From NCBI GenBank assembly GCA_003167555.1, contig PMSN01000029.1, positions 58,488 through 122,487 on the forward strand: DNA of 64,000 bases, in the 5' to 3' direction. The translations under genes and the position numbers were made by a program. Below the pieces are notes generated by a model, which was not told the DNA's origin, did no database searches, and worked only from the letters and a program-made list of their open reading frames with translations. The stretch is from Spartobacteria bacterium (GTDB taxonomy: Bacteria; Verrucomicrobiota; Verrucomicrobiia; Chthoniobacterales; UBA10450). This document shows, piece by piece, positions 60,228-64,000 of the stretch (positions are counted from its first letter, which is position 1; the number at the start of each line of letters is the position of its first letter).

Positions 60228-61685
60228 TTACGTTGCGATGCAGACGTTTTTCGGTTCGGTGAAGAAGCGGAGTGCTTCTTCACCGCCTTCGCGGCCGACG
60301 CCGCTTTGTTTCATGCCGCCGAACGGAACGCGGAGGTCGCGCACGAGCCAGCAATTCACCCAGACGGTGCCGGTGTGAATTTTTTCAGCGACGCGATGCG
60401 CGCGATTCAGGTTTTGGGTCCACACGCTCGAGGCCAGGCCGTAGTCGGTGTCGTTGGCGTAGCCGATGACTTCCTCTTCGTCGTCGAACGGCGTGATCGT
60501 GATGACCGGGCCGAAGATTTCTTCGCGGTTGACGCGACATGAGACCGGCAGGTCGGTAATGACCGTCGGCGGAAAGAAGTAACCCGACTGACAGCGCTCG
60601 TTAGGCGGCTTCGGCGCTGCACCGCCGAGTGCGATCGTGCCGCCCTCCTGCTGCGCGAGATCGACGTAGAACTTCACCTTGTCGAGCTGCGTCTTGCTCA
60701 CGATAGCGCCTTGATCGGTCGTGGCTTCCAGCGGATCGCCAAGTCGTAACTGCGACGCTTTTTCGACGAAGCGCTCGACGAAATCCTTGTAGGCCGGGCG
60801 CTCGACGAACACGCGTGAGCCGCAGAGGCAGACCTGGCCCTGATTTGCAAACGAGGAGCGCAGACTACCGGCGATGGCGGCGTCCTGGTCGGCGTCGGCG
60901 AAAACGATGTTCGGATTTTTCCCGCCGAGCTCGAGCGAAACTTTCTTGAACATGGGCGCGCAGGTCTCGGCTACCTTGCGGCCGGTCACGGTCCCGCCAG
61001 TGAATGAGATCGTGCCGATTTTCGGATGCGCGGTGACTGCGGCGCCGACATTTGGGCCGGTGCCGTGAACGATATTGAGCACGCCGTTCGGCAGGCCGGC
61101 TTCGCGGCAGACCTCGCAGAGCAGATACGCCGTCATCGGCGTCAGCTCGCTCGGTTTGGCGATGGCCGTGTTGCCGCACGCAATCGCAGGCGCGATTTTC
61201 CAACTCAACAAATACAGCGGCAAATTCCATGGGGAGATTAATCCCGCGATGCCGCGCGGCTGGCGCAGCGTGTAATTGAACGCGATACCGTCAGTGACGT
61301 GCGCTTCGTTTTCGGTGTGCAGGATCGCGGTCGCGAAGAAACGGAAATTGCTCGCGGCGCGCGGAATATCGAGACTGCGCGCGAGCGACAGCGGCTTCCC
61401 CGTGTCGATCGATTCCGCGCGCGCGAACTTTTCGAGATCGCGCTCGATCAGGTCTGCGATACGCAGGAGAATGCGCGATCGATCCGCTGCCGGCGTGCGT
61501 GACCAATCACCGAACGCTTTCTCCGCCGCGGAGACGGCCAACTCGACATCGCGCGCGTCGCTGTCTGGCACTTGCGAGTAGGGCTTTCCCGTCGCCGGCT
61601 CGATATTGTCGAGATATTTGCCGCCGACCGGCTCGATGAATTGGCCGTCGATGAAATTGCGGATTTGGAATGGTTCGTCGGACAC
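60228..61685 (-). CDS. 2-aminomuconate/2-hydroxymuconate semialdehyde dehydrogenase (ALDH8-like)
   Basis: 485 aa NAD-dependent aldehyde dehydrogenase. SPWNLPLYLLSWKIAPAIAC-GNTAIAKPSE (NAD site), VSLELGGKNPNIVF (general base Glu), FANQGQVCLCGSRVF (catalytic Cys), and the C-terminal VNCWLVRDLRVPFGGMKQSG-VGREGG, characteristic of the aminomuconate/hydroxymuconate semialdehyde group. It fits the kynurenine route with kynU and the RidA deaminase; the ring-cleaving dioxygenase and decarboxylase are not in the window. Confidence 0.9.
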   Translation of the reverse strand: MSDEPFQIRNFIDGQFIEPVGGKYLDNIEPATGKPYSQVPDSDARDVELAVSAAEKAFGDWSRTPAADRSRILLRIADLIERDLEKFARAESIDTGKPLSLARSLDIPRAASNFRFFATAILHTENEAHVTDGIAFNYTLRQPRGIAGLISPWNLPLYLLSWKIAPAIACGNTAIAKPSELTPMTAYLLCEVCREAGLPNGVLNIVHGTGPNVGAAVTAHPKIGTISFTGGTVTGRKVAETCAPMFKKVSLELGGKNPNIVFADADQDAAIAGSLRSSFANQGQVCLCGSRVFVERPAYKDFVERFVEKASQLRLGDPLEATTDQGAIVSKTQLDKVKFYVDLAQQEGGTIALGGAAPKPPNERCQSGYFFPPTVITDLPVSCRVNREEIFGPVITITPFDDEEEVIGYANDTDYGLASSVWTQNLNRAHRVAEKIHTGTVWVNCWLVRDLRVPFGGMKQSGVGREGGEEALRFFTEPKNVCIAT

Positions 61686-61760
61686 GGTTTTCCAAGGTAA
61701 ACGTCCAATCCGCCTTCGCCAAGCCTCCGGCGTGACGGGCGTTCAATGAAGAAAAGAAGG

Positions 61761-61833
<73 letters not shown>

Positions 61834-61918
61834 GTTGAGCGACGGAACACGAAGGCTCCGAGCGCGCGTCACTATGCGAAATTAACGACACCGGGCAAGC
61901 GGCGATTGCAGCAATAAC

Positions 61919-61946
61919 GGGGTCCCTCGACTTCGCTCGGGATGAC
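61919..61946. repeat. Solitary arm of the GTCATTCCGAGCGAAGTCGA family
   Basis: GGGGTCCCTCGACTTCGCTC-GGGATGAC; its terminal GAC shares one base with the TAG stop codon of aat (61946-61948, minus strand). Confidence 0.8.
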
Positions 61947-62518
61947 TAGTCGGCGAAGCGCCGCGGGAGATTCACGGCGGTGGAGAGCAGATGCAGATAT
62001 TGTTGACGCGGGATTTCGATCGCGCCGAATTTTTGGAGATGAGGAGTGAGCCATTGCGTGTCCAGGAGAGTGAAGCGGCGCTCACGGAGCCGTTCCATCA
62101 GGGCCACGAGCGCGATCTTCGAAGCGTCGCGCACGTGATGAAACATCGATTCGCCGAAAAAGGCGCCGCCGATCGAAACGCCGTAAAGGCCGCCCGCAAG
62201 TTTGCCATTCTGCCAGGCCTCGACGGAATGCGCGTGCCCTAGTTCGTGGAGCCGTGTGTAGCTTTCGATGATCTCGTCGTTGATCCAGGTCTCGGGACGC
62301 TGCGCGCATTCGTGCATGACTTCGACGAAGGAAACGTCGACCCGAATCTCGAAGATATTTTTTCGGACGATCCGCTCCAGCGTATGCGGCACGTGAAAAT
62401 CCTGGAGCGGAAGAAGCGCGCGCGGATCGGGCGAGAACCATTCGATCTCACCGTCTTCCATCGCCATCGGGAACACGCCGAGGCGATATCCCTGGACCAG
62501 GACTTCGGGATCAATCAT
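61946..62518 (-). CDS. aat: Leucyl/phenylalanyl-tRNA-protein transferase
   Basis: 190 aa; an N-end-rule enzyme that adds Leu/Phe to proteins with N-terminal Arg/Lys. Motifs: GVFPMAMEDGEIEWFSPDPR, CAQRPETWINDEIIESYTRL-HELGHAHSVEAWQNGKLAGG-LYGVSIGGAFFGESMF (the family signature) and LLDTQWLTPHLQKFGA. It is slightly short at the N-terminus relative to E. coli Aat, as in many bacteria. Confidence 0.95.
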   Translation of the reverse strand: MIDPEVLVQGYRLGVFPMAMEDGEIEWFSPDPRALLPLQDFHVPHTLERIVRKNIFEIRVDVSFVEVMHECAQRPETWINDEIIESYTRLHELGHAHSVEAWQNGKLAGGLYGVSIGGAFFGESMFHHVRDASKIALVALMERLRERRFTLLDTQWLTPHLQKFGAIEIPRQQYLHLLSTAVNLPRRFAD

Positions 62519-62533
62519 TGGGAAGAGAGTGAT

Positions 62534-62624
62534 GAGTGACGGGCGACAAGTGACAAGTAAAGAGAGATCCCACAGCGTCGCATTTCAAACTCGTCACTCG
62601 TCACTTGTCACTCGCCACTTTTCC
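62534..62624. repeat. Inverted heptamer arrays GTCACTC/GAGTGAC
   Basis: Left units GAGTGAC, GGGCGAC, AAGTGAC; right units CTCGTCA, CTCGTCA, CTTGTCA, CTCGCCA, CTTTTCC. The two sides are approximate complements. It is between aat and the small lipoprotein gene, about 15 bp upstream of its start. Confidence 0.85.
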
Positions 62625-62639
62625 CATTATTGTCAGTGC

Positions 62640-62837
62640 TTGAAAGCCTTCTTCATCGCTTTCGGCATCGCGAGCGCGATTCTGCTCGGCGGCTGCGCCG
62701 ATCCGCTGGAAAAACCGCCGGCGCAGGAAGCGTCGGAAAAATTCCAGCGCGGCATCCGGGGAGAAGGAACGCTCGGCCCGATGGATCGCTCGGACGATCC
62801 GTACGTGAAACCGTCCATCTCCGACACCCATCCGTAG
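62640..62837 (+). CDS. Small lipoprotein
   Basis: 65 aa from a TTG at 62640 (LKAFFIAFGIASAILLGGCA). Signal peptide with lipobox LLGGC, then a short Pro/Gly/Asp-rich mature part (KPPAQEASEKFQRGIRGEGT; YVKPSISDTHP). An upstream in-frame ATG only adds repeat-derived residues. It ends 2 bp before guaA, so it is probably on the same transcript. Confidence 0.6.
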   Translation: MKAFFIAFGIASAILLGGCADPLEKPPAQEASEKFQRGIRGEGTLGPMDRSDDPYVKPSISDTHP

Positions 62838-62839
62838 CC

Positions 62840-64000
62840 GTGAAAACCGCCGCGCCACCCGCTCATTCCAAGATTCTCATCCTGGATTTCGGTTCGCAGT
62901 ACACGCAGGTGATCGCGCGCCGCATCCGCGAGTGTCAGGTTTATTCCGAGATCGTCCGCTTCGATATCCCGGCGGATGAAGTCGCGGCCCTGAAGCCGAA
63001 AGGCATCGTGCTCTCGGGCGGACCCGCGAGCGTTTACGATGAGCGCGCGCCGCAGCTCGATCCAAAGATTTTCTCTCTCGGGATTCCAGTGCTGGGAATT
63101 TGCTACGGAATGCAATTGATGGCGCACCACCTCGGCGGCCAGGTCGAGTTCAGCGAGCGCCGCGAGTACGGCGCCGGAATGCTGCACGTGAAGAACGGGT
63201 CGCAGTTGTTCGATGGCATCGGCGAACAAATCGACATCTGGAGCAGCCATGGCGACAAAGTCACCGCGATGCCGGCGGGCTTCCGCAGTGCGGCGCACAC
63301 GGAGAACTCCGCCTTTGCCGCGATCGAAGATCCGACGAGAAAGCTCTACGGCCTCCAGTTTCATCCCGAAGTGGCGCACACGCCGCGCGGCAAAGAGATT
63401 CTGCAAAATTTCGTCTTCCATATCTGCGGTTGCGCGATGGACTGGACGATGGGGTCGTTCCTCGACGAAGCGTGCGCCCGGGTGCGAAAACAAGTGGGCG
63501 ACCAGAAGGTGGTGCTCGGCCTGAGCGGCGGCGTCGATTCATCGGTGACCGCGGCGCTCTTGCGCAAGGCGATCGGCGATCAGCTCACCTGCATTTTCGT
63601 GAACAACGGGCTGCTTCGGTCGCGCGAAGAAGAGATGGTGCAGCGCGTCTTCGGCGAGAACTTTCATATCCGCTTGAAGTACGTGGATGCGGCCGAGCGT
63701 TTCCTGAAAGCGCTCGAGGGCGTGACCGATCCGGAAACGAAACGCAAAATCATCGGGAAAGAATTCGTGAAGGTTTTCGAGCAGGCGACGGAAGAGCTGC
63801 TCGCGGAAGACAAGGCGAACGGATCCGGCGGTCATGGCGGCTACCATTTCCTAGCGCAGGGCACGCTTTACCCGGACGTGATCGAGAGTGTGGCGATCGG
63901 CGGCAATCCGGCGCAGGTGATCAAAAGCCATCACAACGTCGGCGGGTTGCCGGAAAAGATGAACTTCGAGCTGGTCGAGCCCGTCCGGCAATTATTCAAA
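62840..64000 (+). CDS. guaA: GMP synthase (glutamine-hydrolysing), 3'-partial
   Basis: GTG start; 387 codons visible, running off the window (the full protein is usually about 515-525 aa). Class I glutamine amidotransferase domain: LGICYGMQLMAHHLGGQ (nucleophile Cys), GLQFHPEVAHTPRG (His, Glu). ATP pyrophosphatase domain P-loop VLGLSGGVDSSVTAALL; then GTLYPDVIES and IKSHHNVGGLPEKM. It converts XMP to GMP. Confidence 0.97.
   Translation, partial: MKTAAPPAHSKILILDFGSQYTQVIARRIRECQVYSEIVRFDIPADEVAALKPKGIVLSGGPASVYDERAPQLDPKIFSLGIPVLGICYGMQLMAHHLGGQVEFSERREYGAGMLHVKNGSQLFDGIGEQIDIWSSHGDKVTAMPAGFRSAAHTENSAFAAIEDPTRKLYGLQFHPEVAHTPRGKEILQNFVFHICGCAMDWTMGSFLDEACARVRKQVGDQKVVLGLSGGVDSSVTAALLRKAIGDQLTCIFVNNGLLRSREEEMVQRVFGENFHIRLKYVDAAERFLKALEGVTDPETKRKIIGKEFVKVFEQATEELLAEDKANGSGGHGGYHFLAQGTLYPDVIESVAIGGNPAQVIKSHHNVGGLPEKMNFELVEPVRQLFK

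Overview
The window is a gene-dense, high-GC bacterial chromosome segment. There is no rRNA, CRISPR array, transposase or phage gene. Several traits point to a soil-type verrucomicrobium, probably Chthoniobacterales (Spartobacteria). These are a C-terminal beta domain I recall from verrucomicrobial secreted proteins, a threonyl-tRNA synthetase without a TGS domain, many small secreted hypotheticals, and a dense load of short palindromic and short-period repeats. The lineage is inferred from memory of such proteins, not from a search.

Layout. 1-9.7 kb: a 5'-truncated aldo/keto reductase, a PT-rich secreted protein, fumarylacetoacetase, an orphan glycosyltransferase tail, a PAS protein, a CreD-like remnant and a tandem pair of duplicated membrane proteins. 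10-17.4 kb: a P1 (DmpA-like) peptidase, dnaX-ybaB, a PHP phosphatase, a BsuPI-domain protein, a SecD-P1-like secreted protein coupled to an M23 peptidase, and a Tat metallophosphoesterase. 17.5-30.5 kb: molybdenum cofactor genes (mog, moaC, moaA), a UbiD decarboxylase, an HpnD-like synthase, lepB-lepA, an FHA protein, gluQ, an HAD hydrolase and a STAS protein. 30.5-36 kb: an envelope glycan cluster (two GT4, one GT9, an MsbA-like exporter). 36-48.5 kb: DUF1802, PHP, DUF1330, a YyaL-type thioredoxin-fold protein, TauE, DUF309, two overlapping CNNM/CBS proteins, a GH15 glucanase, a GNAT and a GT39. 48.5-64 kb: thrS, an ADOP-type ABC permease, tryptophan/kynurenine catabolism genes (kynU, an aminomuconate-deaminase-like RidA, a semialdehyde dehydrogenase), a beta-propeller/MoaD-like pair, a toxin-antitoxin pair, a possible PD-(D/E)XK protein, tRNA-Phe(GAA), aat, a small lipoprotein and the start of guaA.

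The most unusual feature is the repeat landscape. At least nine families of short inverted repeats, plus tandem arrays of period 6, 7, 8 or 9, lie at gene edges. Several supply the start or stop codon of the adjacent gene, and two sit in-frame inside coding sequences (ubiD and the GT39 gene). One 31-bp-arm hairpin supplies both divergent start codons of gluQ and the HAD gene. Other points worth a second look are a roughly 90-residue AT-richer insertion in ThrRS, a CreD-like gene cut at a repeat, a frameshifted esterase, and the overlapping beta-propeller/MoaD-like gene pair.
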